In this document: one piece after another, positions 47,230 through 56,476 of the stretch | Layout: the number at the start of each line of letters is the position of its first letter | Numbering within the stretch: the first letter of the stretch is position 1 | The notes under the pieces: generated by a model | What the model was told of the DNA's origin: nothing | The model's input: the letters and a program-made list of their open reading frames with translations, nothing else | Database searches by the model: none | DNA from: Roseivirga sp. | Lineage (GTDB): Bacteria > Bacteroidota > Bacteroidia > Cytophagales > Cyclobacteriaceae | DNA: 64,000 bases | Direction of reading: 5' to 3' | Assembly: GCA_029262895.1 (NCBI GenBank) | Contig: JAJCYM010000089.1 | Coordinates: 90,145-154,144 of the forward strand | Translations under genes and position numbers: made by a program

Positions 47230-47874
47230 ATGAAAAAAATCATCATACTCATTATCCTGCTTATCTCTGGACTAGCACTTAACGCACAAAATCAATCAGC
47301 TTATATCAAGGCTATGACCAAAGGTTTAGAAGCCATGGGCAATGTTCAATCGGAACAAGACTTTGCCAACGTTGCAGGGCAGTTTGAAAGAATCGCTGCC
47401 AAAGTAAAAGACCAATGGCATCCACAATATTACGCTGCCTTGAATTACATCAATGCCTCGTTCAGAGCAGAGTCTCTGGAAACGAAAGATGGCTATACCG
47501 ACAAGGCAAAGGTATTTATTGATGAGGCCTTAAAAATGGCTCCTAATGACTCTGAAGTGGTTGCGCTGGAGGGATTTAATTATATGGCCCAGTTAGCGGC
47601 AGACCCCGGTAGTAGAGGCGCAATGTTGAGCCAAAAGGCTTCGCAAATTTTTGGCAAGGCAGTAAGTATGAATCCCGAAAACCCAAGAGCTTTGGCTCTT
47701 ATGGCACAAATGCAATTTGGTACGGCACAGTTCTTTGGTTCATCAACTGAGGGACCATGCACCTCCGCTAAGAAGACCATTCCTATGTTTAAGGCAGAAG
47801 CACAGGGAGAAGGTTTCTCACCAACCTGGGGTATAGAGATGGCTCAAGCTCTAATTGAGAACTGCGGAAAATAA
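47230..47874 (+). CDS. Exported TPR-like protein
   Basis: The 214-aa product has a signal peptide (MKKIIILIILLISGLALNAQ). The rest is helical with TPR-like spacing: YYAALNYINASF, KAKVFIDEALKMAPNDSEV, KASQIFGKAVSMNPENPRA. Two Cys near the C-terminus (GPCTSAKK and ENCGK) may form a disulfide. It probably binds a partner in the periplasm. It has its own upstream copy of the motif found before the TonB gene, and it precedes the LytS/LytTR cluster. Confidence 0.82.
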   Translation: MKKIIILIILLISGLALNAQNQSAYIKAMTKGLEAMGNVQSEQDFANVAGQFERIAAKVKDQWHPQYYAALNYINASFRAESLETKDGYTDKAKVFIDEALKMAPNDSEVVALEGFNYMAQLAADPGSRGAMLSQKASQIFGKAVSMNPENPRALALMAQMQFGTAQFFGSSTEGPCTSAKKTIPMFKAEAQGEGFSPTWGIEMAQALIENCGK

Positions 47875-47932
47875 TTAGTTTAGAACTCAATTTGTCCAAG
47901 TTTCACTTAGAGCGTTTCACAAAAACCGATAT

Positions 47933-48616
47933 ATGGAAATCCTGGAAAAAATCTTGATCTGGTCTCATGTAGCTGCCGGTGCACTGTCTCTGGTCACCGG
48001 CATACTGGCCGCCTTCTTCGGAAAGAAAGGAGGAAAGTTGCACAGACAAGTAGGGAAGATTTTTTTCTGGTCAATGTTCTGGGTTTTCGTGAGTGCATTA
48101 CTGGTGGTAACCTTAATAAGAGTCAATTTCTTCCTTACCATTATTGCTGTCTTCAGCTTTTACATGGCTTTTAGTGGCTATCGTGTACTAAAGATCAAAA
48201 AAACCATGAAGCCAGAATTGATTGATTGGACAGCTGCAGTCATTACAATGGCCTTTGGGTCAGGACTTCTTGTTTATGGTATTATTAATTTGATCAACAA
48301 CGACTTCGGTTCCTTAGTCGGATACCTAAGCCTGATCTTCGGCTTCTTCACTAGCCAAACAGGCTATGTAAACTTCAAAGGATTCCGAAACATAGACAAG
48401 CAAGAAAAGATGTGGTGGTGGTTTGCTCATATGAATTCAATGACAGGAAGTTTTATAGCTGCCATCACAGCTTTCCTGGTTCAAAACGGAAGAATGTTCG
48501 ACCTACCTGATCAGTATGGATGGGTACCCTGGATTTTACCTGCTTTAATTGGATTACCATTGGTTAGCTATTGGGCCGGTAAGTACAAAAAGCAGTTCAG
48601 CAGGGCCACCATTTAA
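47933..48616 (+). CDS. Seven-helix membrane protein, DUF2306-like
   Basis: The 227-aa product has about seven membrane helices, opening with IWSHVAAGALSLVTGILAAFF and ending with WVPWILPALIGLPLVSYW. The loop KLHRQVGKIFFWSM near residue 35 and the internal His (WWWFAHMNSM) resemble DUF2306-type proteins and the shorter membrane protein at 51385. Function unknown; conserved His residues could bind a metal or heme (inference). It starts 16 bp before the LytS gene and is likely in the same transcript. Confidence 0.75.
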   Translation: MEILEKILIWSHVAAGALSLVTGILAAFFGKKGGKLHRQVGKIFFWSMFWVFVSALLVVTLIRVNFFLTIIAVFSFYMAFSGYRVLKIKKTMKPELIDWTAAVITMAFGSGLLVYGIINLINNDFGSLVGYLSLIFGFFTSQTGYVNFKGFRNIDKQEKMWWWFAHMNSMTGSFIAAITAFLVQNGRMFDLPDQYGWVPWILPALIGLPLVSYWAGKYKKQFSRATI

Positions 48617-48632
48617 ATATTATATTTAGGTC

Positions 48633-49670
48633 ATGAGGGCTAAGCCATCCAAAATAAATTTACTCAAAGAGGTTAAAGAGATATTTCTGATCTTCTTACT
48701 CGGTTGTGCGGTGGCTTTTGCTTTCAATCCGAGTTTGCTTGACAATTCAGATTACGCCATCCGCGTTATTATGAGCTATTCTGGATTCATGTGGGTGTTC
48801 TTTTGGAAAGGCAACGAATATTTAGTTGGGTTTTGGGACAGAAGACTTTCATGGTTAAAAGAGCCTGGCAAGCGATTTTTAGTGGGTTTTATAACTGTTG
48901 TGGTTTATACACCTACAATCCTCTTTGCTATTAATCAGGCCTATATCTGGATACTTGATGTTGACGCTAATTGGGGTGGGTTGGATGTTCTGGTATCAAT
49001 AGGCATTACCTTCCTAATCACCTTTTTCATGTTCGCCAAGGCCTTTTTAGACAACTGGAGAAAGGCCTCATTGGATGCTGAGCGTATGAAACGCGAACAA
49101 ATGGCCACCAAATATGAATCTCTCAAAAATCAGGTAAACCCTCATTTCCTATTTAATAGCCTTAATGCATTGACCAATTTGGTTTATGAAGATCAGGATC
49201 AGGCAGCAGCTTTCATCAGGCAACTTTCCAAAGTCTATCGCTACGTTCTGGATACCAGGTCTCAGGAAGTGGTTACTATTAAACAGGAATTAGAGTTTGT
49301 CAACGCTTATGTCTTTCTCCAAAAGATTCGATTTGATGATAAGCTTAAGGTGAACATTGATGTCAATGGGCACGAGCAGAATATGATTCCTCCTATTGCC
49401 ATCCAAATGCTATTGGAAAATGCCATCAAACACAATACCATTGCCGAGGAGGAACCACTCACTATTGATTTGTTTGTAGAAGACGAAAAATTTCTGGTAG
49501 TCAAAAATAACCTGCAGAAAAAAACCATCCCACTCGAACCTTCTCCGGGCATGGGGCTAAGTAATATCAAGGCCCGCTATGAGTTCTTAAGCGAGACAGC
49601 CGTTGAGATCACAGAAAACAACAACGAATTTACGGTCAAGCTTCCACTGTTAGAATTGTCTGAGTCATGA
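48633..49670 (+). CDS. LytS-type sensor histidine kinase
   Basis: The 345-aa product has four N-terminal membrane helices (about 15-35, 45-60, 82-104, 116-135), then the LytS/His_kinase domain with phospho-His in QVNPHFLFNSLNALT and an ATPase end (IQMLLENAIKHN, GMGLSNIKARY). Its stop overlaps the LytTR regulator by 4 nt. Such pairs in Bacteroidota control neighbouring or envelope genes. Confidence 0.94.
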   Translation: MRAKPSKINLLKEVKEIFLIFLLGCAVAFAFNPSLLDNSDYAIRVIMSYSGFMWVFFWKGNEYLVGFWDRRLSWLKEPGKRFLVGFITVVVYTPTILFAINQAYIWILDVDANWGGLDVLVSIGITFLITFFMFAKAFLDNWRKASLDAERMKREQMATKYESLKNQVNPHFLFNSLNALTNLVYEDQDQAAAFIRQLSKVYRYVLDTRSQEVVTIKQELEFVNAYVFLQKIRFDDKLKVNIDVNGHEQNMIPPIAIQMLLENAIKHNTIAEEEPLTIDLFVEDEKFLVVKNNLQKKTIPLEPSPGMGLSNIKARYEFLSETAVEITENNNEFTVKLPLLELSES

Positions 49671-50431
49671 AAGTGTTGATTGTAGAAGACGAATCTCTGG
49701 CGTCCAAAAGGCTGGTAAAGTTGCTGAAAGAGGCCGAACCCAATGTTGAAATCCTGGCAGAGTTGGACTCCGTGAAGCGTGTAGTTAAATGGTTGGGCGA
49801 AAACGAATCGCCTGAGCTCATTTTCCTGGATATCCAATTGGCAGATGGTCTGAGCTTTGAGATCTTCGAAAAGGCTGATGTAAGAGCACCAATAATTTTT
49901 ACGACCGCCTTTGATGAGTATGCCATTCAGGCTTTCAAAGTGAACAGCATTGACTATCTACTCAAGCCCATTGACCCCGCTGAACTTGAAAGAGCTCTCG
50001 AGAAATTTAAAAACCATTTTGGGGCACAAGAAGAATCAAAGCCTGCCTTAAATATGGCCTTGATTGAAAAAGCCATGCAGCAAATGACGCGGCAGTACAA
50101 AGAGCGCTTTGTAGTCAAAATTGGTGAGCATATTAAGACGATTAACACCGAGGATGCGCTTTACTTTTTCAGTGAAGCCAAGGCCACATTTCTACAAACC
50201 GATGATAAGCGCTATATCATAGATTATGCACTTGAGCAGATAGAGCAACTCGTAGACTCGGAGCGTTTCTTTAGAATCAATCGCAAATATCTTGTGTCTT
50301 TGGAAGCGGTAAAGGACATTATTACCTATTCTAACAGCAGGCTCCGACTGATTCTCAAAGACCATGATGATATGGACGCTATTGTAAGCCGGGATCGGGT
50401 GCAGGACTTTAAAAAGTGGTTGGATCGATAG
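49667..50431 (+). CDS. LytTR-type response regulator
   Basis: The 254-aa product has a receiver domain with VEDES, D55 (FLDIQLADG) and K-loop LLKPIDP, and a C-terminal LytTR DNA-binding domain (FVVKIGEHIKTINTEDALYF, RFFRINRKYLV). LytTR domains bind direct repeats through beta strands. It is translationally coupled with the LytS kinase. The motif at 44423 and 47144 nearby is a candidate target (inference). Confidence 0.95.
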   Translation: MKVLIVEDESLASKRLVKLLKEAEPNVEILAELDSVKRVVKWLGENESPELIFLDIQLADGLSFEIFEKADVRAPIIFTTAFDEYAIQAFKVNSIDYLLKPIDPAELERALEKFKNHFGAQEESKPALNMALIEKAMQQMTRQYKERFVVKIGEHIKTINTEDALYFFSEAKATFLQTDDKRYIIDYALEQIEQLVDSERFFRINRKYLVSLEAVKDIITYSNSRLRLILKDHDDMDAIVSRDRVQDFKKWLDR

Positions 50432-50528
50432 GCCATGAACAACCCCGTACATAGGAGCCGTAGAAGCGCAAATCCTGCCTCCTTGGATATGATTTTAAAT
50501 CAAACATGCATTTGTTAAATAAATAGAT

Positions 50529-51383
50529 TTGAACACTACTATTCCAGAAGCCAAAGGATCATTGGCAAAAGACTTTCTGCTTCCATCACTTATATGGATA
50601 GGAACCATAATCGTCTTTTTGAACGTAAAAAATATCCCCTTGGAGCTGAGCACCAAGGATAATGTAGTATTGAGATACCTAGTCAAAGTGGTGGTCACCA
50701 TTCTAGTTCCACTGGCTGTCATTCATCTTCTGTATAAGAAAAAGGGAGATTTTGGCATTTACTTCCAAGATTATTCGGATTCGTTCAAGCTGACTTTCAG
50801 AGCCTTTTCTGTTGTCGGACCGGCTTGCATGAGTTTTCTATTGATCGGCATTCTGGGTTGGGGTTTTGGTGACTGGCCTGGGGGAATCGTATTGAGTATC
50901 GCTTTTCTTACTGCATTTTATTTTGTTCCCAGGGCCACAGATGCCCTACCAACCAGAAATGATTTGGGCACTCCCAATAAAAGAATCAATACAGTTGTCT
51001 GGCTAAGTATATTGACTGTGATCGTAGCTTATTTCACCTATGGTATTGTTCCTGTCGGCTCAAAAATCCTGTACTATCTATTTATCGTAGGTTTTGGTGA
51101 AGAGCTACTTTTCAGGGGCTACCTTCAATCAGCATTCAACAGATACTTTGGAAAGCCTTTTAGCATCAAAGGTGTCAAATTTGGTTGGGGCCTGTTTTTG
51201 GCGGCTGCATTGTTTGGGCTATCTCATGCTATAGTGACAGTACCACCAACCTGGCCATGGGCAATCTGGACTGGAATTTTTGCCTTGACATTGGGTTTTA
51301 TCCGTGAAAAGGACGGCTCTATTTTGGCCGCAGTCATGCTTCATGGTCTAGCCGACCTTCCCTTAGCATTTATAAGCGCTTAA
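50529..51383 (+). CDS. CPBP family intramembrane protease
   Basis: The 284-aa product has about eight membrane helices. CPBP/Abi motifs are present: GFGEELLFRGYLQ (EExxxR), FGLSHAIV with its His, and VMLHGLADLP with the last metal-site His. These metalloproteases act on membrane peptides, including CAAX-like processing. No in-frame ATG lies near the N-terminus; the frame opens with TTG at 50529 after an in-frame stop. The small DUF2306-like gene follows 1 bp later. Confidence 0.88.
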   Translation: MNTTIPEAKGSLAKDFLLPSLIWIGTIIVFLNVKNIPLELSTKDNVVLRYLVKVVVTILVPLAVIHLLYKKKGDFGIYFQDYSDSFKLTFRAFSVVGPACMSFLLIGILGWGFGDWPGGIVLSIAFLTAFYFVPRATDALPTRNDLGTPNKRINTVVWLSILTVIVAYFTYGIVPVGSKILYYLFIVGFGEELLFRGYLQSAFNRYFGKPFSIKGVKFGWGLFLAAALFGLSHAIVTVPPTWPWAIWTGIFALTLGFIREKDGSILAAVMLHGLADLPLAFISA

Positions 51384-51384
51384 A

Positions 51385-51864
51385 ATGGAAAATCTAGTAC
51401 ATAGTGATCTCGGCATGGTGCATCTACTGGCAGCATTGCTTTCTACAGTTTCTGGCACTATGGTTTTGGCCATGAGAAAAGGAACCAAGCGACACAAACA
51501 AGTTGGCTATGTATATATAGCCTCCATGACCATTCTCAATGCCACTGCCTTTATGATTTATGGTCTGTTCGGGCATTTCGGGATTTTTCACTGGGCAGCG
51601 GTATTGAGCGCCCTGACTGTTTTGGGGGGAATGATCCCAGTCATTAAAAAACGTAACGGCTGGATCATGAGGCATTATTCGTTTATGTATTGGTCTATCA
51701 TTGGGCTTTATGCGGCCTTTGCCTCCGAAACCCTAACCAGAGTTCCAGAAACTCCATTTTTTGGAATGGTGGGTCTGGCCACAGGCATTATTATGCTCAT
51801 TGGTGCGTTTGGCTTTGCGAAAGAGCGCAGAAAATGGGAAAAACAATTCGCAAGAATATTATAA
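51385..51864 (+). CDS. Small membrane protein, DUF2306-like
   Basis: The 159-aa product has five helices and starts LGMVHLLAALLSTVSGTMVLAM, followed by GTKRHKQVGYVYIASM. This opening resembles the seven-helix protein at 47933, suggesting shared ancestry. RHYSFMYWSIIGLYAAF carries another conserved His. It begins 1 bp after the CPBP protease stop. Function unknown. Confidence 0.78.
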   Translation: MENLVHSDLGMVHLLAALLSTVSGTMVLAMRKGTKRHKQVGYVYIASMTILNATAFMIYGLFGHFGIFHWAAVLSALTVLGGMIPVIKKRNGWIMRHYSFMYWSIIGLYAAFASETLTRVPETPFFGMVGLATGIIMLIGAFGFAKERRKWEKQFARIL

Positions 51865-51909
51865 GTCATTCACCCCGGCCTTATTATTCATTTTTTCGTA
51901 TCTAGCTGC

Positions 51910-52644
51910 ATGCGCAGCGTTGTACTTATTCTTTTCTTCACGCTTGTACCGATTTTCCTTCATGCTCAGGAGTTATCAGGCACCTGGGTAATGGCCTACG
52001 TGAAGGCCAAACAACCGGTGTATATGATGATTCAAAACAACGGGGAATTAGAGCTTGATGAAAGTGCAGCACCGGACTCCGCCATTACCTACACTGCCGG
52101 CTTGATGTCTTTAAGCATGATTAGTAAGGACAGTGCAGTCAGCTATTCATGGGAGGGTGAAGAGTTCTGGTCCGTTCAGCGAACGAATAGTGAGTTTCGC
52201 TTTAATGGCCAAATAGACACTCTTTATGGCGGTTTTAATAAACAAAATGTCCTGGTGCTAAAATCTACAATTGATGACATTCCTACTGAATATGTCTTTC
52301 ATGCTTTGAAATTCAAAAAGAACAATGAACCACTGGAAATACAGAACACGACTTGGGATATCAGCGGTGGCAAATCCTATTTAGCCGGGCAAAGGTTTAT
52401 TTTCCAAGCCGATAGCGCACTTACTTCAACTCATCAGCAGCAATCAAAGCCGGGTGAATATTACATACATCCCCTCAAAAATGATTACGCCATTGAATTT
52501 GTGGTCAACACACCTTCGACCTATATGGGGATCATTTACCTCACGGATATCCGGAAAAACAGGCTCACAGGTGTTTTCTTTTCGAATGAGGACAGCGAAG
52601 AGGAGCCGAAACGGATGGCCATATCTCTTAAAAGATCAAAATGA
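51910..52644 (+). CDS. Exported protein, possibly lipocalin-like
   Basis: The 244-aa product has a signal peptide (VVLILFFTLVPIFLHAQ). LSGTWVMAYVKAKQPVYMMI starts a beta-rich domain, and a second GTW-like start (NTTWDISGGKSYLAG) begins the C-terminal half, suggesting two related barrels. No family is recognised. The ATG lies in the loop of a 5-bp hairpin (GCTGC / GCAGC, 51905-51918). It converges with the serine hydrolase gene. Confidence 0.7.
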   Translation: MRSVVLILFFTLVPIFLHAQELSGTWVMAYVKAKQPVYMMIQNNGELELDESAAPDSAITYTAGLMSLSMISKDSAVSYSWEGEEFWSVQRTNSEFRFNGQIDTLYGGFNKQNVLVLKSTIDDIPTEYVFHALKFKKNNEPLEIQNTTWDISGGKSYLAGQRFIFQADSALTSTHQQQSKPGEYYIHPLKNDYAIEFVVNTPSTYMGIIYLTDIRKNRLTGVFFSNEDSEEEPKRMAISLKRSK

Positions 52645-52662
52645 TCTGTTCCGGTTGATCCC

Positions 52663-54138
52663 TCAATCCAAATCGAAATGAATCAGATCTCTAATATAAT
52701 TGGCGACTACCGCACCAGCCTTGCCGTAATTCGATAACACGATGACGGTAAAGCCAGATTCGGGATAGACATTGCAGCGAGAGCTTGCCCCAGGAGCTAC
52801 ACCTGCATGGCCCCATGATTTAACTCCGCCTAAAGATCCGAGTGTCATACCATAACCATATTTAGAGTTGGAAATGCTGTTTTCAAATGAGGTGATTTTC
52901 GGGCTATTCATCTCTTCAAAGCTCTCCTTCTTAATCAATTCTCCTTTTTGCAATGCTGTGACAAACCGAAACAGATCAAGAGGTGTAGAATAAAATGAAC
53001 CGGCCGGCCTACTTCTTTGCGGAAGACTTTTTGTATTTAGCTTCCGCGCACCTGAGTTAGATGTTGAATAGCCCTTTGCCAAATTTGAAATGTCTTTTCC
53101 CATTTGAAAGTCACCCGTGTTATTCATTGAGGCTTTGGAAAAGATGTTCTTTGCCACATAGTCATAAAAGCTTTCTCCTGATACCTTCTCAACAATGTAA
53201 CCAGCCAAATCAAAGCCTTCGTTCGTATAATTGAACTCTTCCGGCAATTCGAAGTCATTGTAGTTTTTCAGCTTCGAAAGATGCTTGAGATATAGTTTGT
53301 AAAATTCTTCAAGATTCTGAATTTTGATCATTCCCTTATTGTATGAACTCATTTCATCCAACTCTATGCCAGAACTATGAGTAAGTAGATGATGGATTTT
53401 GACCTTATCACCGATATGTTTAGGATAATCTGACAAGTACTTGGAAACAGCATCATCGTAATTAAGCTGTCCCTGTTCAACTAACTGTGCCACGGCAACG
53501 GCCGTAAACATCTTAGTGGTCGATGCGATGAGGAATTTAGTATTCGATTCGTTGAGCGTTTCTTCTTCCCTATTTGAATAACCTATAGACTCATTCAAAA
53601 TAACCTCATCTCCCTTTGCCACCAATACTGTTCCTGAGAAAGCGTCAATATCACCAAGTACTGCCAGGTACTCCTTAATATCCTGTTCAACCTGCTTTAA
53701 ATCGGGTGACTTTCTTTTCATCCCGGACGGGATCATACCTCGTATTACGCCCATCCGATTAATGATCGGGGGCGTTGATTCGGATAGTTTATAGGCAAAC
53801 CCCACAAAGTTCTTAGTCTGTTTGCTCCTGGCCCAAATCATCGCTCGACCATTAATGCTGTCTTTACCAAAGGAAACCAGGTCAACGGCTCCAAACTCCC
53901 TAAAGACACCTTGCCAATATCTTGTGGTGTTGTGATAAGCCTTGTGGAATTTCTCAACAAGCATACCTCGAATCCTGGTAGGTTCATTTGAGTTATAAGT
54001 GGCTATAAATTCATCGATCCATTCGTTTTCCTTTTGTTGTGCCTTCAAAGTCAGCCCGCTGAAGGATGATGATATTAGTAGTATCATAAAAACTACAGCT
54101 GTAGTTTTTATAGTCCTGAGTTGAATGTCGCTTTTCAT
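52663..54138 (-). CDS. Exported serine hydrolase, beta-lactamase/class C fold
   Basis: The 491-aa product has a signal peptide (about residues 13-33, ending LKAQ). After about 110 residues it has the serine beta-lactamase/DD-peptidase fold: S206-x-x-K209 in IASTTKMF, the Tyr-x-Asn motif in FNYTNEGFDL, and a late HAGVAPG replacing the KTG motif. The N-terminal extra domain (DEFIATYNSNEPTRIRGML) occurs in Bacteroidota relatives annotated as serine hydrolases. It could act on D-amino esters or peptidoglycan; beta-lactam cleavage is not shown. Third gene after blaI and blaR1, with a palindrome of the BlaI type inside its 5' end. Confidence 0.88.
   Translation of the reverse strand: MKSDIQLRTIKTTAVVFMILLISSSFSGLTLKAQQKENEWIDEFIATYNSNEPTRIRGMLVEKFHKAYHNTTRYWQGVFREFGAVDLVSFGKDSINGRAMIWARSKQTKNFVGFAYKLSESTPPIINRMGVIRGMIPSGMKRKSPDLKQVEQDIKEYLAVLGDIDAFSGTVLVAKGDEVILNESIGYSNREEETLNESNTKFLIASTTKMFTAVAVAQLVEQGQLNYDDAVSKYLSDYPKHIGDKVKIHHLLTHSSGIELDEMSSYNKGMIKIQNLEEFYKLYLKHLSKLKNYNDFELPEEFNYTNEGFDLAGYIVEKVSGESFYDYVAKNIFSKASMNNTGDFQMGKDISNLAKGYSTSNSGARKLNTKSLPQRSRPAGSFYSTPLDLFRFVTALQKGELIKKESFEEMNSPKITSFENSISNSKYGYGMTLGSLGGVKSWGHAGVAPGASSRCNVYPESGFTVIVLSNYGKAGAVVANYIRDLIHFDLD
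54086..54111. promoter_or_regulatory. BlaI-type palindrome inside the serine hydrolase start
   Basis: A perfect 26-bp palindrome with centre ACTACAGCTGTAGT lies 27-52 nt downstream of the hydrolase ATG, within signal-peptide codons. It matches the ACTACA/TGTAGT half-sites before blaI. Confidence 0.65.
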
Positions 54139-54163
54139 AAATTTTGAATTAATGTTTGATTGT

Positions 54164-56089
54164 TTAGACCGCCCGAACCGGGAAATGTTTGTTCTTAATT
54201 GATCTGTATTTTAAATAATCGTCACCGGTAAATTTCTTACGATTAATAAAGACTTTGCCCTTTCTCCACTTAACGCTGACATTGTCAGAAATTCGTTTTA
54301 TAACCCCGTCCTCAAGTAACGTTTCGGCCAATTCTTCTCTATAGGCCTGCCAGTTATCCACTACATTAGGGTTAGGTAATCCGGATGGGCCTTCATAGCG
54401 GCTCCCCAGCATGGTGTAAACCTTACTCATTGAACGTTTGATCCCATCAGCCTTGAATCGTTCTCTCTTATATTGAAAACTGCTCCAGTAGTCCTGGTCA
54501 AAATGTGCCTCTATCAGTTGCCGAAAAGGTTGCAATTGCCGACTACTGACCCTCTTGGAGTTTACAATAAGTGCATCATAAGTCAATTCAGCGGTGTTGT
54601 TGCCCCTGCGCTTAAGGAGGCCGGAGGTCAATAGCATTGGCCAAAAATCTTCCTTGAATGCGTCATAGTCAACGTTCCAGGCGCTTCGTTCGCCATTAAG
54701 AACAGCCCTCGCATTTTGGATAGTGAGTTGTGGGGTTTCACTAGGGTTATCAATTTCTATCGCCTCATTTGGCATGAAACTGTTGAGATCAATGCTTTTC
54801 AATAGTTGCTGTTCCTTTCTTAAAAATCCACCTCTCAGCTTTTTGTCACTCAGTTTTGGTATTTCTAAAAGTGTAATATCTACCTCTTCTCTTTGCTGAA
54901 TGAGTTTCTGACCACCGTCAATTGCTGATGAATCCTTCTGCTGATCAAAATCTTTCAATTGCTCTTGTGTTACTGGTTCAGACTGGGGTGTTTCCTCCTG
55001 TGTTTCTACCTCATCAGTATAAGTTGCTCCTTCTTGCATCACCTCTGGCGTGCTGTCGGATGAAATTCCAGGAGAAACAAAAGCCACAAATGTCAACATA
55101 ATCAGCATCACCAAAGTCAGCAGAATGGGTCTGGTTTTACGATTAGGTTGGCCTTCAACATCCAATAGCGAGTTGATCCTATTTCTCAGCGCAGATTTTC
55201 CAGCAAGCCCCATGGCATATGGTACCTCTCGCTGATTAGTCCACCTGGCTACCTTAAGCAGGGTCTCGGTAAAAGCTGGCGTGTTCCCTGTGAGCTTCAC
55301 CGCCAGTTGATCAGAAGATTCCTCCATGATATCTCTAATCTGCCTGCGCATCACTCGATTCAAAGGCTGGAAGAAGAATACTTTGGTCAACAAATTGATC
55401 CAAAATAACCAAGCGGGGTCATTCCTATAAATATGGGCTATTTCATGAGCCAGCACTCCATTCTTTTGCTCGAAATCAAGTTCGTCAACAGCCTTTTCAG
55501 GAAGACATAATTTAGTGTTTGAATAGGCAATAGGACTTTTCAACTTCCTGGAATGGTAGACTCTGATTACTGAATTGAGCCTTAGGGACGAAACAAGCCT
55601 TGCAACTAGCCTTTTGATCTCCGCATTTTGAGTCAATATCATTTCCAGGCCTTTCAAGAATCTATGCCGACTCCATAAGAACATAATGGATAGTGTCAGG
55701 GATATGAAAGCGATTAATAATACTGAAATCCGCTCCCAGTCATATGCAGGTACAATCAGCATCCGTGCTTCCGGGCCTGGGGATTGAACAGGTATGGGTG
55801 CCCTAAATATGATGGTACGGCTCTCGACAACGCTATTCAAACTTTCAGGATCAGCGAGCATAACGCGCTCTACTTTAGTGGATATTGGCAAAAAACTGAT
55901 TTCAGCTGATAGCTGAATGAAGCTGGTGACAAAACCACCAATCAGTGCAAACTTCCAAAGAAGTTCTTTGGCTCTTAGGCTGGAAAACAACCTCGTCTTG
56001 ATTACTAAAAACACAATCCCGAATAGTATTGAACTGTGGATCAGATAATTTGCGAGGAACACTAATATGGTCTCATAATCCATATTCAT
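54164..56089 (-). CDS. M56 family BlaR1-like metallopeptidase
   Basis: The 641-aa product has four membrane helices (about 10-30, 42-60, 122-140, and one at 320-340) and the M56 zinc site H215-E216-x-x-H219 in VLAHEIAHIYRND. The classical penicillin-binding sensor is absent. Instead the C-terminal 200 residues hold two related modules: VDYDAFKEDFWPMLLTSGLL near 485 and WQAYREELAETLLEDGVIKR near 580. It probably cleaves the BlaI-like repressor upon an envelope signal. Its start overlaps the blaI stop by 1 nt; the hydrolase follows after 25 bp. Confidence 0.9.
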   Translation of the reverse strand: MNMDYETILVFLANYLIHSSILFGIVFLVIKTRLFSSLRAKELLWKFALIGGFVTSFIQLSAEISFLPISTKVERVMLADPESLNSVVESRTIIFRAPIPVQSPGPEARMLIVPAYDWERISVLLIAFISLTLSIMFLWSRHRFLKGLEMILTQNAEIKRLVARLVSSLRLNSVIRVYHSRKLKSPIAYSNTKLCLPEKAVDELDFEQKNGVLAHEIAHIYRNDPAWLFWINLLTKVFFFQPLNRVMRRQIRDIMEESSDQLAVKLTGNTPAFTETLLKVARWTNQREVPYAMGLAGKSALRNRINSLLDVEGQPNRKTRPILLTLVMLIMLTFVAFVSPGISSDSTPEVMQEGATYTDEVETQEETPQSEPVTQEQLKDFDQQKDSSAIDGGQKLIQQREEVDITLLEIPKLSDKKLRGGFLRKEQQLLKSIDLNSFMPNEAIEIDNPSETPQLTIQNARAVLNGERSAWNVDYDAFKEDFWPMLLTSGLLKRRGNNTAELTYDALIVNSKRVSSRQLQPFRQLIEAHFDQDYWSSFQYKRERFKADGIKRSMSKVYTMLGSRYEGPSGLPNPNVVDNWQAYREELAETLLEDGVIKRISDNVSVKWRKGKVFINRKKFTGDDYLKYRSIKNKHFPVRAV

Positions 56090-56472
56090 CAGCTTTTACC
56101 TTTCGAATCTTTAAAGGCCTGAATCTTTCGTTCCAATTCGTCTAACTCGGTTTCGTCAAAATCATTTTCAGTAATCAAATGATTTAAAAGTGTGCCTGGA
56201 TCTCCCTTGAACAACTGGTTTACTAAACCCTGAACCATCGAGCTGTGAGCCCTCTTTTCTGAGATAGCGGGCTTGTAGATAAACTGTCTCCCTTCTTTGA
56301 AGTGCGTTACCAAATTTCTTTTTGCCAATCTGGTCAGTACTGTGCCCACGGTAGTAATGGCCAAATCACGCTCGGACTTTAATAAATCTCTAACCCTGGC
56401 CACCGAAGCTTCACCTTCTTGCCAAAGGATTTTCATGATCCGATATTGTAAGTCGTCTAGCTTGATCTTCAT
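56089..56472 (-). CDS. BlaI/MecI family repressor
   Basis: From ATG 56472 the product is 127 aa, normal for BlaI. The winged helix is at about 1-75 (LDDLQYRIMKILWQEGEASVA, DLAITTVGTVLTRLAKRNLV). The C-terminal part contains dimerisation and a likely cleavage region (KRAHSSMVQGLVNQLFKG). An upstream start at 56544 would run through the operators and is rejected. It should repress this operon until cleaved through the M56 partner. Confidence 0.92.
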   Translation of the reverse strand: MKIKLDDLQYRIMKILWQEGEASVARVRDLLKSERDLAITTVGTVLTRLAKRNLVTHFKEGRQFIYKPAISEKRAHSSMVQGLVNQLFKGDPGTLLNHLITENDFDETELDELERKIQAFKDSKGKS

Positions 56473-56476
56473 TTTA

